The translations under genes and the position numbers were made by a program. From positions 2,565,948-2,629,947 of the forward strand of contig NZ_JAHLMU010000001.1 of assembly GCF_018919485.1 (NCBI RefSeq): DNA of 64,000 nt. The letters are read 5' to 3'. The notes beneath the pieces are model-generated. The model was not told the DNA's origin and ran no database searches. It worked only from the letters and a program-made list of their open reading frames with translations. Each line of letters begins with the position of its first letter. Position 1 is the stretch's first letter. Shown here piece after piece: positions 42,340 to 51,311 of the stretch. This stretch comes from Psychrobacter sp. TAE2020 (GTDB taxonomy: Bacteria; Pseudomonadota; Gammaproteobacteria; Pseudomonadales; Moraxellaceae).

Positions 42340-42993
42340 ATGCGTAACCAAATTATGATTTTAGCGGTAGCATCAGGCCTAGCCCTTAGTGGTTGTACTA
42401 CTGATCCTAGTACTGGACAACAGCGTCTAAACAAAACTGCTATCGGTACTTTAGCAGGCGCAGCAGGCGGCGCAGTTATTTCTAAAGCAACAGGTGGTAA
42501 CAAAACAGGTCGTGATGCCGCTATTGGTGCAGCACTAGGAACTGGCGTTGGTTACTACATGGAACGTCAAGCTAAGCAGCTTGAACAGCAAATGGCTGGT
42601 ACAGGTGTAACTGTTACGCCAAACGCTAACGGTAATATCGATTTAGTTATGCCTGGTAGCATCACTTTCTCATTCGATGACGCTACTTTAAACTCAGCGT
42701 TCAAACCAACGCTTAATAAACTTGCTTCTACTATGAAAGAGTATAACCAAAATACTATCACTATCGCAGGTCACACTGATAGTAAAGGTGCTGCTGCTTA
42801 CAACCAAGGTCTATCGCGTGACCGTGCTTATGCCGTTGCTAACTACTTAACTGCTAATGGTGTACCAAGCAGCCGTATTAATGTAGTAGCTTATGGTGAG
42901 TCACGTCCAGTTGCTGATAACAATACTGAAAACGGTCGTCAACAAAACCGTCGTGTTGAGCTAACGATTAACTCTCCACAGAGCGTTCGTTAA
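42340..42993 (+). CDS. OmpA-family outer-membrane lipoprotein (YiaD-like)
   Basis: Peptidoglycan-anchoring lipoprotein. The signal peptide ends at GLALSGC (Cys about residue 19). A Gly-rich transmembrane-like segment GTLAGAAGGAVISKATGG (Gly-zipper) follows, then the C-terminal OmpA/MotB domain with ITIAGHTDSKGAAAYN, LSRDRAYAVANYL and ENGRQQNRRVEL, including the peptidoglycan-contacting Asp and Arg. Length is 217 aa (E. coli YiaD 219 aa). The frame extends to TTG 42319, but AGAGGA sits 6 nt before the ATG at 42340. It is monocistronic with its own terminator. Confidence 0.92.
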   Translation: MRNQIMILAVASGLALSGCTTDPSTGQQRLNKTAIGTLAGAAGGAVISKATGGNKTGRDAAIGAALGTGVGYYMERQAKQLEQQMAGTGVTVTPNANGNIDLVMPGSITFSFDDATLNSAFKPTLNKLASTMKEYNQNTITIAGHTDSKGAAAYNQGLSRDRAYAVANYLTANGVPSSRINVVAYGESRPVADNNTENGRQQNRRVELTINSPQSVR

Positions 42994-43047
42994 TTCAGCT
43001 TTATTTACAGTAGTGTCATAATCAAACTACCATAAATAAACGCAATT

Positions 43048-43080
43048 AAAAAAAGGTCAGCATAGCGCTGGCCTTTTTTT
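43048..43080 (+). terminator. terminator after the OmpA-type lipoprotein gene
   Basis: Stem of 14 base pairs (A-run, GGTCAGC; GCTGGCC, T-run; one G-T pair) with loop ATAGC, about 55 bp beyond the stop. Confidence 0.9.
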
Positions 43081-43210
43081 TCTGTTTTTTCTAAACGGTC
43101 TTTTGGTTTTACTATTGATTAGTACGGCTTGATCCTCCATAAATAGCCTTGGCTACGGTCGACTATTCAACGGCACCGAGAGCCCAGTTACAGACTTTTA
43201 ATATATAGTT
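43081..43210. other. leader region upstream of the imelysin operon
   Basis: About 130 bp between the terminator and the Fur-box candidate. A locally GC-richer stretch lies at 43120-43190. No gene is seen. Confidence 0.4.
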
Positions 43211-43229
43211 GATAATCGTTATCAATATC
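43211..43229. promoter_or_regulatory. Fur-box candidate upstream of the first imelysin gene
   Basis: GATAATCGTTATCAATATC matches 15 of 19 positions of the Fur consensus GATAATGATAATCATTATC, with a symmetric core TGATAA-N3-TTATCA. It lies 78 bp before the imelysin ATG at 43307 and overlaps the expected promoter. The imelysin and di-haem genes downstream are Fur-regulated in several gammaproteobacteria. Confidence 0.75.
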
Positions 43230-43306
43230 ATTATAATTTGGATGATTAACATCAATGATCATGAGCTGAGTGTTAAATTATTCTCTATAATTCTTCAAGG
43301 ATATGT

Positions 43307-44755
43307 ATGACTATCACTACTACGCCCAACCGTAATATTTTGCCGACAACTTTAGCTGCGGCGCTTGCCGGTATCTTGCTGTTGTCAGGCTGTACTAAGC
43401 AGGCTGATGATACGGTCGCGACTGATAATCAAACGCAGACTCAAAAGGTAGGGGATAGCGCAACTACACCTAATGCTGAGCAAGCTAATATTGATAGATT
43501 ACTGATCAGTTATGCTGATATGGCCCACGCCGCCTATAAAGATTCTCTTGATACGGCAAAGCTCTTACAGACCGCAATAAATACATATGTGGATACGCCT
43601 ACTGAGGCTAATCTTGAAGTAGCAAAAGTGGCCTATAAAGCAGCACGCCTACCTTATTCACAAACAGAAGTTTTTCGTTTTGATGAGGGGTTTGTGACTG
43701 CTAATGATAAGCGTAAGATAGCCAATATCGATGGCTGGGAAGGGCAAGTAAATGCGTGGCCACTTGATGAAGCGTTAATTGATTATGTGAGCGACAGCTA
43801 TGAGGGTGAATATAATAGCCAAGATAATATTATCAATAGTGACAGTATTAGTGTCGGCAGCCTAAAGCAAGACACTAGCACTATTACTCCTGAACTATTA
43901 GTCGAGATGAATGAGATTGGTGGCAGCGAAGCTAACGTGACTACTGGTTATCATGCGATTGAGTTCCTGTTATGGGGTCAAGATACTAATGGTGTTGGTG
44001 AAGGGGCAGGTACGCGTCCATTCACTGATTATGTTACCAGTGATGGTCAGTGCACTAGCGGTGAGACTACTAATACAGACGCCAATGTTTGTACCCGCCG
44101 TGGTCAGTACTTGAAGGCGGTAACTCAACTATTAGTCGATGATTTAAGCGCCATGGAAGCTCAGTGGCAGGCTGAAAGCGAAAATACTTTACGTAGCGAT
44201 ATGATAGAGCGTAAAAATGGCAATGCGGTACGTCAGGTTATGTATCAAATGGGTAGTTTAGCTCTTGGTGAATTGGCTTCTCAGCGTATGCAAGTCGCCT
44301 TTGTCACTGGTTCGACTGAAGATGAACATGACTGCTTTAGTGATTTGACTCATCTGAGCTACGCTAATAATGCCCGTGGTATTCAAAATATCTTTAATGG
44401 TAATTATAAGACAGTCGCTGGCAAGTCAATTGGTGGCTATGGTATCAAGCAGTATCTTATAGATACTGAGCATAAAGATGCGGCTGATAAACTGACGGCA
44501 GACTTCAAAAACGTAGAAAATGCCTTTAATGTAATCGTTGAAAAAGCTGAAAAAGACGGTATCAAAGTTGATCAAATGATCGCTACAGTTGGTCAGGCCA
44601 GCAAACATAATATCTCAAGCGAGGAGCAAAATAAGCGTCGTGGCTGGATTGAGAATGGTATTAGTAGTTTGCAGCAGCTGACTGCAGGCATTGAAAATGC
44701 GGCTAGTGCTATCGGTATCGATAACTTAGATGCTGATGCAGGCTCACCATTATAA
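43307..44755 (+). CDS. imelysin-family periplasmic iron-regulated lipoprotein (M75-like)
   Basis: Iron-regulated imelysin-like protein (IrpA / ICMP family; called peptidase M75, though proteolysis is doubtful). A lipoprotein signal ends at GILLLSGC (about residue 29). The defining motif GxHxxE is G214-Y-H216-A-I-E219 in GYHAIEFLLWGQD. The 482-aa length fits the long subfamily (IrpA-type), with a conserved N-terminal helical domain (WPLDEALIDYV) and C-terminal domain. AAGGATATGT precedes the ATG. A good Fur-box candidate lies 78 bp upstream. It is the first gene of a four-gene iron block (imelysin, di-haem oxidoreductase, second imelysin, DUF1513). It probably binds or presents iron at the cell surface or periplasm; the exact biochemistry is not settled. 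Confidence 0.88.
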   Translation: MTITTTPNRNILPTTLAAALAGILLLSGCTKQADDTVATDNQTQTQKVGDSATTPNAEQANIDRLLISYADMAHAAYKDSLDTAKLLQTAINTYVDTPTEANLEVAKVAYKAARLPYSQTEVFRFDEGFVTANDKRKIANIDGWEGQVNAWPLDEALIDYVSDSYEGEYNSQDNIINSDSISVGSLKQDTSTITPELLVEMNEIGGSEANVTTGYHAIEFLLWGQDTNGVGEGAGTRPFTDYVTSDGQCTSGETTNTDANVCTRRGQYLKAVTQLLVDDLSAMEAQWQAESENTLRSDMIERKNGNAVRQVMYQMGSLALGELASQRMQVAFVTGSTEDEHDCFSDLTHLSYANNARGIQNIFNGNYKTVAGKSIGGYGIKQYLIDTEHKDAADKLTADFKNVENAFNVIVEKAEKDGIKVDQMIATVGQASKHNISSEEQNKRRGWIENGISSLQQLTAGIENAASAIGIDNLDADAGSPL

Positions 44756-44770
44756 ACTCACCATTATAAA
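44743..44770. repeat. two-copy 14-bp tandem duplication over the imelysin stop codon
   Basis: CTCACCATTATAAA occurs at 44743-44756 and again at 44757-44770, covering the TAA stop. The first copy terminates the gene, so the second is silent. Confidence 0.85.
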
Positions 44771-44858
44771 CTCAGTATTATTGACCTAGCTTCGCTCATT
44801 AATGATCTTAATTTTCTATCTTATTTGTGGTTAATAAATGCCTGATAAGTCGCTATTA

Positions 44859-44877
44859 GATAATGAGAATTATTTTC
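44859..44877. promoter_or_regulatory. Fur-box candidate upstream of the di-haem oxidoreductase gene
   Basis: GATAATGAGAATTATTTTC matches 16 of 19 positions of the Fur consensus. It lies between the imelysin gene and the di-haem gene, indicating a second iron-regulated promoter within the block. Confidence 0.75.
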
Positions 44878-45103
44878 ATGACCGCCTGATTTAGGTATAA
44901 TAAGCACGTTGCCAATACTATTTGGTAGCGTGCTTTTACCCTTTTAATAGTTCTATAGTAAAGCTAAAGTAATCTTTATGAGCTCTATAAAGGCGCTACA
45001 GTCAGCTTTTATTTCTTTATCTACTCAGGCTGATAAGCACTCCTTTAGCTCTCATCCTAAGCTAGTATCCATAGCGCCCAGTTACATGATGAAGACTACC
45101 CTA

Positions 45104-46714
45104 ATGTCAAAAAAACAATCAATCCATAAATATACTAAGCTGTCGTTAGCGCTAGGGTGTGTGCTAGCTATTAGTGCTTGTCAGCCAACTGATAGCGCGT
45201 CCAAGCAAGAGGCTTTAGCGAGCGCTGATAAAAGCTCGTTTGCGGCTTTGTCGATTGAGCGTAGCCAAACTATTGAAGCGCTGGCTGGTGTACCCTTACA
45301 GCAACTAGCTACTTTTGATCCGCAAGAGATTAAACAAGGCGGTGATACTGGTATTACTATCACCAGCTCTGAGAGTTATTCAAAACCTTCATCGAACCTA
45401 TCGGCTTCACGTAAAGGTAACTTCTTTATTGGTAATGCGTTCTTTAAGCAGCCTTGGGTGATCGCCCCTGCTAGTACTGACAGTCGTGATGGCATTGGAG
45501 CATTATTCAATGTTGCTGCTTGCCAATCCTGTCATGTAAAAGATGGTCGTGGGCATGCGCCGATGACTAGCGAAGATGATGCTGATAGCTTACTGATTCG
45601 TTTGGCTATGCCGGCCACTACTGACGAGCAACGTCAGCAGTTACAGCAGTCGATGATCGAAAAAGTAGCGCATCCTATGTATGGTGGTCAGTTGCAAGAC
45701 CGTGCTATCCAAGGCGTTCCTGCTGAAGCTCGTATTGCTGTGCAATGGACAGATAAACCAGTTACTTTTGCTGATGGCCATATTGAAACTCTGCGACAAC
45801 CTACCTTTAAGCTAACGAACCCTGGCTACGGGGCTTTTGATGACGAGCTGATGGTTTCGCCACGTATTGCTTTACCAATGATAGGTCTTGGGCTATTAGA
45901 TCAGATTCCTGAGGCTGCTATCAAACAACAAGCTGTCAGTGCTGATAAAAGTAGCAATAACATTAGTGGCAAATTTAACTGGGTAATGGATCCACAAACC
46001 GGCCAAAAAGCCTTGGGACGTTTTGGTTGGAAAGCTGGACAAACCAAACTTATTACCCAAAATCAAAGTGCCTTTAATGAAGATATGGGTTTAACCTCTA
46101 ATATTCGACCGATAGAATCTTGTACGCCTTTGCAGACCGCTTGTCTAAAAGCGACTACTGGCGCTGATGAACAAGGTAATGGCAAACCCGCCGTTGAAGT
46201 CAGTGATGAAGTGGTGAAGTTCGTTGAGTTTTATACTCGTAATCTTGCGGTTCCACACCGCCGCGATGCCGACAGTCAATTAGTATTAGCTGGCAAAAAA
46301 CGCTTTTATGATATGGGTTGTCAGAGCTGCCATACCCCTAGATATCAGTTGCCAAAAACTGACGATGATCACCTTGAGCAACACGGACAAGTAATTTACC
46401 CTTATACCGATTTATTACTGCATGACATGGGTGACGGCTTAGCGGATCGGACTATCGCTGGTAAATTACCGGCGAAAGACTTACAGGTTGAGTTCTTAGC
46501 CAACTCTTATGAGTGGCGCACACCAGCATTATGGGGCATCGGTCTGGCGCAAACAGTGGATCCGCAAGCGACATTCTTACATGATGGTCGCGCACGCACG
46601 CTAATGGAAGCAGTGCTTTGGCATAGCGGTGAAGCAGCAAGCCAACAACAAAAAGTTTTGCAGTTAGATAAGCAAGGTCGTGATGAGTTACAGGCCTTTT
46701 TGAAATCGTTATAA
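45104..46714 (+). CDS. di-haem oxidoreductase / thiol oxidoreductase-like c-type cytochrome
   Basis: Periplasmic protein of the di-haem peroxidase-like family (COG3488). Two haem-binding CxxCH motifs are visible: C140-QS-CH144 and C406-QS-CH410. A lipoprotein signal peptide ends at LAISAC if the Met at 45104 is the start; the frame extends to ATG 44978 but gives an implausibly long leader, so 45104 (536 aa) is chosen. Sequences HDGRARTLMEAVLWHSGEA near the C-terminus are characteristic of the family. It is preceded by its own Fur-box candidate and followed by a second imelysin gene. Haem attachment would use the CcmABCDE system at 15.7-19.1 kb. It is probably involved in iron metabolism by association. 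Confidence 0.87.
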   Translation: MSKKQSIHKYTKLSLALGCVLAISACQPTDSASKQEALASADKSSFAALSIERSQTIEALAGVPLQQLATFDPQEIKQGGDTGITITSSESYSKPSSNLSASRKGNFFIGNAFFKQPWVIAPASTDSRDGIGALFNVAACQSCHVKDGRGHAPMTSEDDADSLLIRLAMPATTDEQRQQLQQSMIEKVAHPMYGGQLQDRAIQGVPAEARIAVQWTDKPVTFADGHIETLRQPTFKLTNPGYGAFDDELMVSPRIALPMIGLGLLDQIPEAAIKQQAVSADKSSNNISGKFNWVMDPQTGQKALGRFGWKAGQTKLITQNQSAFNEDMGLTSNIRPIESCTPLQTACLKATTGADEQGNGKPAVEVSDEVVKFVEFYTRNLAVPHRRDADSQLVLAGKKRFYDMGCQSCHTPRYQLPKTDDDHLEQHGQVIYPYTDLLLHDMGDGLADRTIAGKLPAKDLQVEFLANSYEWRTPALWGIGLAQTVDPQATFLHDGRARTLMEAVLWHSGEAASQQQKVLQLDKQGRDELQAFLKSL

Positions 46715-46728
46715 AGCGCTTAAGTGCT

Positions 46729-46758
46729 AAGTAATAAGTAACCAAGTAATAAGTAATT
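46729..46758. repeat. two-copy 15-bp tandem repeat
   Basis: AAGTAATAAGTAA recurs after 15 bp (46729-46743 ending CC; 46744-46758 ending TT) in the spacer after the di-haem gene. Not coding. Confidence 0.8.
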
Positions 46759-46842
46759 CTATAAATGATTATGCTCATGGAGTTAAAGTTATCCGCTTTA
46801 GCTATCAATAAATAGAACCACTAGGCCACTACCGAGAACACT

Positions 46843-47997
46843 ATGAAAAAGAACCACGCCTTAATGATGGCTCTATCCGCGCTCAGCGCTGGATTATTAA
46901 TCAGCTGTGTTAAGCCGACTGATGACAATCAAAAAGCTGATGTTAATAGTCAAGAAGTAGCCAAGCAAAGTGCCGCTGCTACAGCTGCAAATGACCCAGC
47001 AAGCAGTGAGCAGAGCGTCAGTATCAAGGCAGTCGCTATTAGTGCTGAAAGCCAAAAAGCTTACCTGACTCACGTCGCTAATAATATCGTTATCCCAGCA
47101 TATGCTGATGCCGCTAAACAAAGCACAGTGCTGCATGATTTGGCTCAGCAGCACTGTAAACAATCTCCTGTCAGCAGTGATGAACTACAAGCTCTGCGTG
47201 ATCAATGGTTAGTGTTAGCTCAAGCTTGGGCTAGTGCTGAGATGGTTAACTTTGGTCCCGCAACTGATAGTATGAGCAATCTATATATCAATTATTATCC
47301 TGATGAGCGTGGGCTAGTACATAGTGGCGTTGCTGATCTTATTAGCACCAATCCAACTTTGACGGCTAAGCAGTTGATGAATGAAAGCGCTATCGTACAA
47401 GGCGTACCAGGTTTAGAAGAGGTGCTCTATGCTAATGACAGCTTAGATGCTGGCCAATGCGCTTATGTGATTAGTGCCAGCCAAGCGTTAAGTACCCGTT
47501 TACAAAGTATTGAAAAAGACTGGCAGAACAATGCCACACAGCTATTAGCTATTGATAAAACGGCTACTAGTAACCAAGGTCTTAATCAATGGTTTAACTC
47601 CTTACTGTCATTGCTAGAAGTTATGAAAACTAACGCTATCGATCAGCCTTTAGGTTTAACCGGAAAAGCTAAAGGTCACCTGCCAGCAGCTACTGCTGCT
47701 CAAAGCCGAGCCATTATCAATGCCAAACTAGCAACGCTTAATAAAGTATTAACCGATCCGGTATTGACTGCCATCTTGAACAGTAATAATGATAGTAAAG
47801 TCGGTAATGAGCTGGCAACAGCATTGGCTGACACCACAACTTTATTAGCACAAATGCCAGAGGATTTAGCGACTGCGGATAAAAAAACACAGCAGCAACT
47901 ATTCGACGGTTTGACTAAAATTACTCGTTTGATTAAACGCCAGTTGATTCCGACTCTCGGTATTCGGGTTGGCTTTAATAGTAATGATGGTGATTAA
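46843..47997 (+). CDS. second imelysin-family lipoprotein
   Basis: Shorter imelysin-like protein (384 aa), distinct in sequence from the first. A lipoprotein signal ends at GLLISC (about residue 22). The conserved N-terminal helical core includes WLVLAQAWASAEMVNFGP and a VPGLEEVLY motif, the counterpart of the GxHxxE region, in which Gly and Glu are retained but the His is replaced (QGVPGLEEVLY). GAG precedes the ATG at 46843. It is followed by the DUF1513 gene with a start inside its trailing spacer. Probable partner of the di-haem protein; in Pseudomonas the same gene order occurs. Confidence 0.85.
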   Translation: MKKNHALMMALSALSAGLLISCVKPTDDNQKADVNSQEVAKQSAAATAANDPASSEQSVSIKAVAISAESQKAYLTHVANNIVIPAYADAAKQSTVLHDLAQQHCKQSPVSSDELQALRDQWLVLAQAWASAEMVNFGPATDSMSNLYINYYPDERGLVHSGVADLISTNPTLTAKQLMNESAIVQGVPGLEEVLYANDSLDAGQCAYVISASQALSTRLQSIEKDWQNNATQLLAIDKTATSNQGLNQWFNSLLSLLEVMKTNAIDQPLGLTGKAKGHLPAATAAQSRAIINAKLATLNKVLTDPVLTAILNSNNDSKVGNELATALADTTTLLAQMPEDLATADKKTQQQLFDGLTKITRLIKRQLIPTLGIRVGFNSNDGD

Positions 47998-48061
47998 ATA
48001 CTAATTATCACCTAGCAATTAAGTGATAGTTTTAGCGACGATAACTGAAGGTGTTAAAGCG

Positions 48062-49630
48062 ATGAATAAGCATGGACGTTCTAAGACCAGACCAGCATTA
48101 GAGGCTAACGTTGTAAAAAACTCTTTAGGTACAGTACTAGGCATAATGCTGGGTACTGTAGCTCTAGTTGGCATTCATCATTGTTATCGTAAACAACGTC
48201 TGCCAGAAGCGCGCTTACAGGATTACTGGACTGGGCTTAATGTTCAGCTGTTAACCTTAGCAAAGTTTTTATCAGCAACATCGCCAGCAGACTATATGAC
48301 GCAGCTTAAGCGTTTGCAATACACCTATCAACAGGCGACGTCTGCTTATCAGAATTATGATAGTCTTAGCCTAAGTGGCCCCAATAAAGACAGTATGGAT
48401 TTAACCGCGATCCATAGCACTATGCTAGCGCGTCCAGTTAGCTGGGTGAGTGGCGTATCATCTATGCCACAAATTAACTCGCTTACTAGTGATAGCTGCT
48501 GTGGGGTAGTAGGTATTGATGCTGAGCGACAAATCGTCTGGCAGACGACTATGCCTGAACGCGTACATGATATCGTAGTACAACCTGCTGTTAGTAGTAT
48601 TAATAAAGCTAATGCTACTAATAACTCTAGTCGAGATGTAGTAGTAATGGGGCGGCGTCCTAGCGAAAGTTTCTGGGTGTTGGACACTGCTACTGGACAA
48701 GTGCAACACGCGATAACGGCAGGAGCTGATCGGCATTTTTATGGTCATGCTTGTTATAGTCTAGATGGTAGGCAGCTGTATGTGACTGAGAACAATACGC
48801 TTACTTTAAACGGTAAGATTGGGGTGTATGACGCTAATAATAATTATCAAAAAATAGCCGAGTTTGACTCTTATGGTATCGGTCCTCACGAGCTGATTAT
48901 TCATCCCGATAGCCAAACTCTTATTATCGCTAACGGTGGTATAAAAACTGAGCAAGCCTCGCGTGAAGAGCTCAATTTAGACACTATGCACCCCTCATTA
49001 GTTTATTTAAATCGCCATGATGGAGTGCTTTTAGAGCAAATCGTTCCTGAGTACAAGCAGATGAGCATTCGCCACTTAGCTATGCATGACGATGGTACAG
49101 TAATAATAGGTATCCAGTTCCAAGGCGAAAAGCATATAAATGTACCGCTCGTGCTCACTCATCAGCGTGGTGATAGGGAATTTAAGCCGTTAATTATGCC
49201 TAACAATCAATGGCAACGCTTTCACCAATATATCGCTAGCGTCGCTGTTGATAGCACAAATAATCTACTATGCGTCACTACTCCGATTGGTGGCTGTGCT
49301 GCGATCTACGACTTAACCACTCGCGAGCTGATTGATGATGTGCGCTTGTTAGATTGTGCGGGAGCGTCATTACTATCAGGTTCAGGGTTATCTAGCAATA
49401 CTATGACTAGCGATACTGAACTGGACTGTCAAACCAGTGCCAATGACGAAACTTATGCCAGTGCGGGGCGTCCAGGTTTTATCGTTAGTGATGGGCAAGG
49501 GCAGCTAACGACTCTGTCAGTCAATATTAGGTGTGCAAATGGCGCGATAAATGCTAAGCCAGCAGGAGCAATTATAATAGACAGTCAATTACATAAAATG
49601 TCTTTCGATAATCATTTACAAGCGCTGTAA
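48062..49630 (+). CDS. DUF1513 family protein
   Basis: A 522-aa protein with one N-terminal hydrophobic segment (about residues 20-42, LGTVLGIMLGTVALVG) and a beta-propeller-like body with DUF1513 features: HFYGHACYSLDGRQLYVTENN, GIGPHELIIHPDSQTLIIANGG and HLAMHDDGTVIIGIQFQGE. Usual family members are about 360-370 aa; this one has an N-terminal extension (residues 50-160) and some Ser/Asn-rich inserts. The GTG at 48023 is an alternative start, but GAAGGTG lies 8 nt before the ATG at 48062. It is the last gene of the iron block. Function is unknown; the family is found almost always with imelysin and di-haem genes. Confidence 0.85.
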   Translation: MNKHGRSKTRPALEANVVKNSLGTVLGIMLGTVALVGIHHCYRKQRLPEARLQDYWTGLNVQLLTLAKFLSATSPADYMTQLKRLQYTYQQATSAYQNYDSLSLSGPNKDSMDLTAIHSTMLARPVSWVSGVSSMPQINSLTSDSCCGVVGIDAERQIVWQTTMPERVHDIVVQPAVSSINKANATNNSSRDVVVMGRRPSESFWVLDTATGQVQHAITAGADRHFYGHACYSLDGRQLYVTENNTLTLNGKIGVYDANNNYQKIAEFDSYGIGPHELIIHPDSQTLIIANGGIKTEQASREELNLDTMHPSLVYLNRHDGVLLEQIVPEYKQMSIRHLAMHDDGTVIIGIQFQGEKHINVPLVLTHQRGDREFKPLIMPNNQWQRFHQYIASVAVDSTNNLLCVTTPIGGCAAIYDLTTRELIDDVRLLDCAGASLLSGSGLSSNTMTSDTELDCQTSANDETYASAGRPGFIVSDGQGQLTTLSVNIRCANGAINAKPAGAIIIDSQLHKMSFDNHLQAL

Positions 49631-49762
49631 GTAGGCGCGCTTTATGCTGATTATTTGACAGTAATTGCTTTTTACTAATTGTTTCCTATTGCTTACTACT
49701 AGCTATTTTTTAGTCATCGTTGGTTTCTAATTATTCTTTATTAAGGGCTCGAGGTAAACGTC

Positions 49763-50425
49763 ATGACAACAGCATCGAGCGAGTCCTTACTAACGGCTCT
49801 CATTGAGCGTTTAGCAGCAGCAGATATAGAGTTAAAAGTAAGTCAAAAGAAGGTTAGGAACATTAATTTTCGTCTAAAACCTTATCAGTTAGCGGTCTCA
49901 GTACCAGTAGCTATTAGTGCTAAGCAAGTTGCGCAAGCTATAGACAAGCGGGTAGATTGGGCATTAGATCAGCATAAACAGCTGCTTATACGTCATCAGC
50001 GCCAGCAGCAGCTCTCCTCTATGAATCCAACAGTTGCCCACCCTATTTTACTATGGGGCAAAGCACAGTCGTTAAATCTTAATGAGCATGAAAAATTAGT
50101 TTACTATCGACAGCAATTGGCTAAAGTTATGCCAGAATTGTTTGATAAATGGCAGCCTATCATTAAGGCTAAAGCTAAAGAGACTCGCATCAAAAAAATG
50201 CATACTCGTTGGGGTAGCTGCAATACTCGTGCCCATCGTATTTGGCTGTCGGTCTATCTGCCAGCTTTTCCTATCGAATGCACTGAGTATGTAATCGTTC
50301 ATGAGTTATGCCATCTACATCATGCTAATCATAGCCGTGCGTTTTGGCAAACCGTTGAGACTGCGATGCCAGAGTATAAGCAGTGGCATACGATGCTGGC
50401 CGGTAAGGCTGGCAAGCTAGATTAA
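49763..50425 (+). CDS. YgjP/DUF45-type zinc metallopeptidase
   Basis: Soluble metal-dependent hydrolase of the YgjP (DUF45, M48-like) family. Zinc-binding HExxH is seen as HELCHLHHANHSRAFW, preceded by the family motif RWGSCNTRAHRIWLS. The 220-aa length is usual. GAGGT precedes the ATG. Function is unknown; E. coli YgjP-like proteins are predicted proteases. It has no obvious partner genes. Confidence 0.88.
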   Translation: MTTASSESLLTALIERLAAADIELKVSQKKVRNINFRLKPYQLAVSVPVAISAKQVAQAIDKRVDWALDQHKQLLIRHQRQQQLSSMNPTVAHPILLWGKAQSLNLNEHEKLVYYRQQLAKVMPELFDKWQPIIKAKAKETRIKKMHTRWGSCNTRAHRIWLSVYLPAFPIECTEYVIVHELCHLHHANHSRAFWQTVETAMPEYKQWHTMLAGKAGKLD

Positions 50426-50593
50426 CCCTACTTTGATTGGATAGTACGCTTCGCCTGTATTAATGATTATTTTAGCTGTTGATAATATATTAGGTTGCGC
50501 AAGTCTCAAGACGTTGTCACTATTAGCTGGACGTTATCACTATCAACTAATTGGTAGTAAGCGATTTTTAATTACTCTATCGTAAATCATTCA

Positions 50594-51301
50594 TTAAACG
50601 GCAGCAAAAAACGCAAGTTCACGGCTAATGTTTTGTCGAGCTTGCTGCTCTAAACGCTGATAATAATCAGTCAAATACAATCTAGGGTGGGTTAATAATC
50701 CTGCTAATACTGAAGTACGACCGCTACGATAATCAGCGCTTGTAACGTAGGCGTATTCTCGTCGTATCGCTTGCGCATAATGCTCGTACTGTAGCCAATC
50801 GGACGCCAAAATACTTAGATCCATATCCAATAAATAAGCGGCATCAGTATCTGTCTGATCGCTAAGCTCATGGCTGGCAGTCATTATAATCAGTTGATAT
50901 ATGCGCGCTATCAAGTCGCTAGGCAACAGCTTTGCATAGGCTTGCTTGAAAAAAAGCGCGCTTTTTAGCTCATTGTCTTGTCGGCTTGGATCATAAATCA
51001 TATCGTGATAATAAAGTGCCAAAGCCACAATACTTGGCTGTTTTAGCTTGTCTTTTACTTGTTCAAATTGCTCGAATAACTGTTGAAGATGAGTCAGATT
51101 ATGATAAGCACGAATCGGTTCACTATAATAGCCAATGATGCTCTGCCACAGGGTTTCAATAATGGCAGGGGTAATACAGGGATCGATAATCGCTAAGTGC
51201 TGAACAAAGTGCTTATATAAGTCGCTAACCATTTGTCTCTCTATGTGACTCTCTAAGCCAACAGTATTCAGCGATGTTAGTGACGGATGGTTATCAGTCA
51301 T
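50594..51301 (-). CDS. HD-domain phosphohydrolase
   Basis: Predicted metal-dependent phosphohydrolase of the HD superfamily (COG4339 group). Metal ligands are seen in YHNLTHLQQL (about residues 62-71), the HD pair in YYHDMIYDP (about 95-103) and the later conserved Asp in LLDMDLSILA. It is 235 aa, all helical. The start lies 10 bp after the oxyR stop, so the two are probably co-transcribed. The substrate is unknown; HD proteins act on nucleotides or phospho-sugars. Confidence 0.82.
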   Translation of the reverse strand: MTDNHPSLTSLNTVGLESHIERQMVSDLYKHFVQHLAIIDPCITPAIIETLWQSIIGYYSEPIRAYHNLTHLQQLFEQFEQVKDKLKQPSIVALALYYHDMIYDPSRQDNELKSALFFKQAYAKLLPSDLIARIYQLIIMTASHELSDQTDTDAAYLLDMDLSILASDWLQYEHYAQAIRREYAYVTSADYRSGRTSVLAGLLTHPRLYLTDYYQRLEQQARQNISRELAFFAAV

Positions 51302-51311
51302 CCTAACTGCT

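Noticed and set aside
43120..43190. GC-richer stretch upstream of the imelysin gene that faintly resembles stable RNA
   Set aside because: It cannot be folded by eye into tRNA or matched to rRNA, and its length is too short for either.
46452..46808. Reverse-strand frame over the end of the di-haem gene
   Set aside because: It overlaps a strongly supported gene, has a composition unlike a protein, and lacks a ribosome-binding site.
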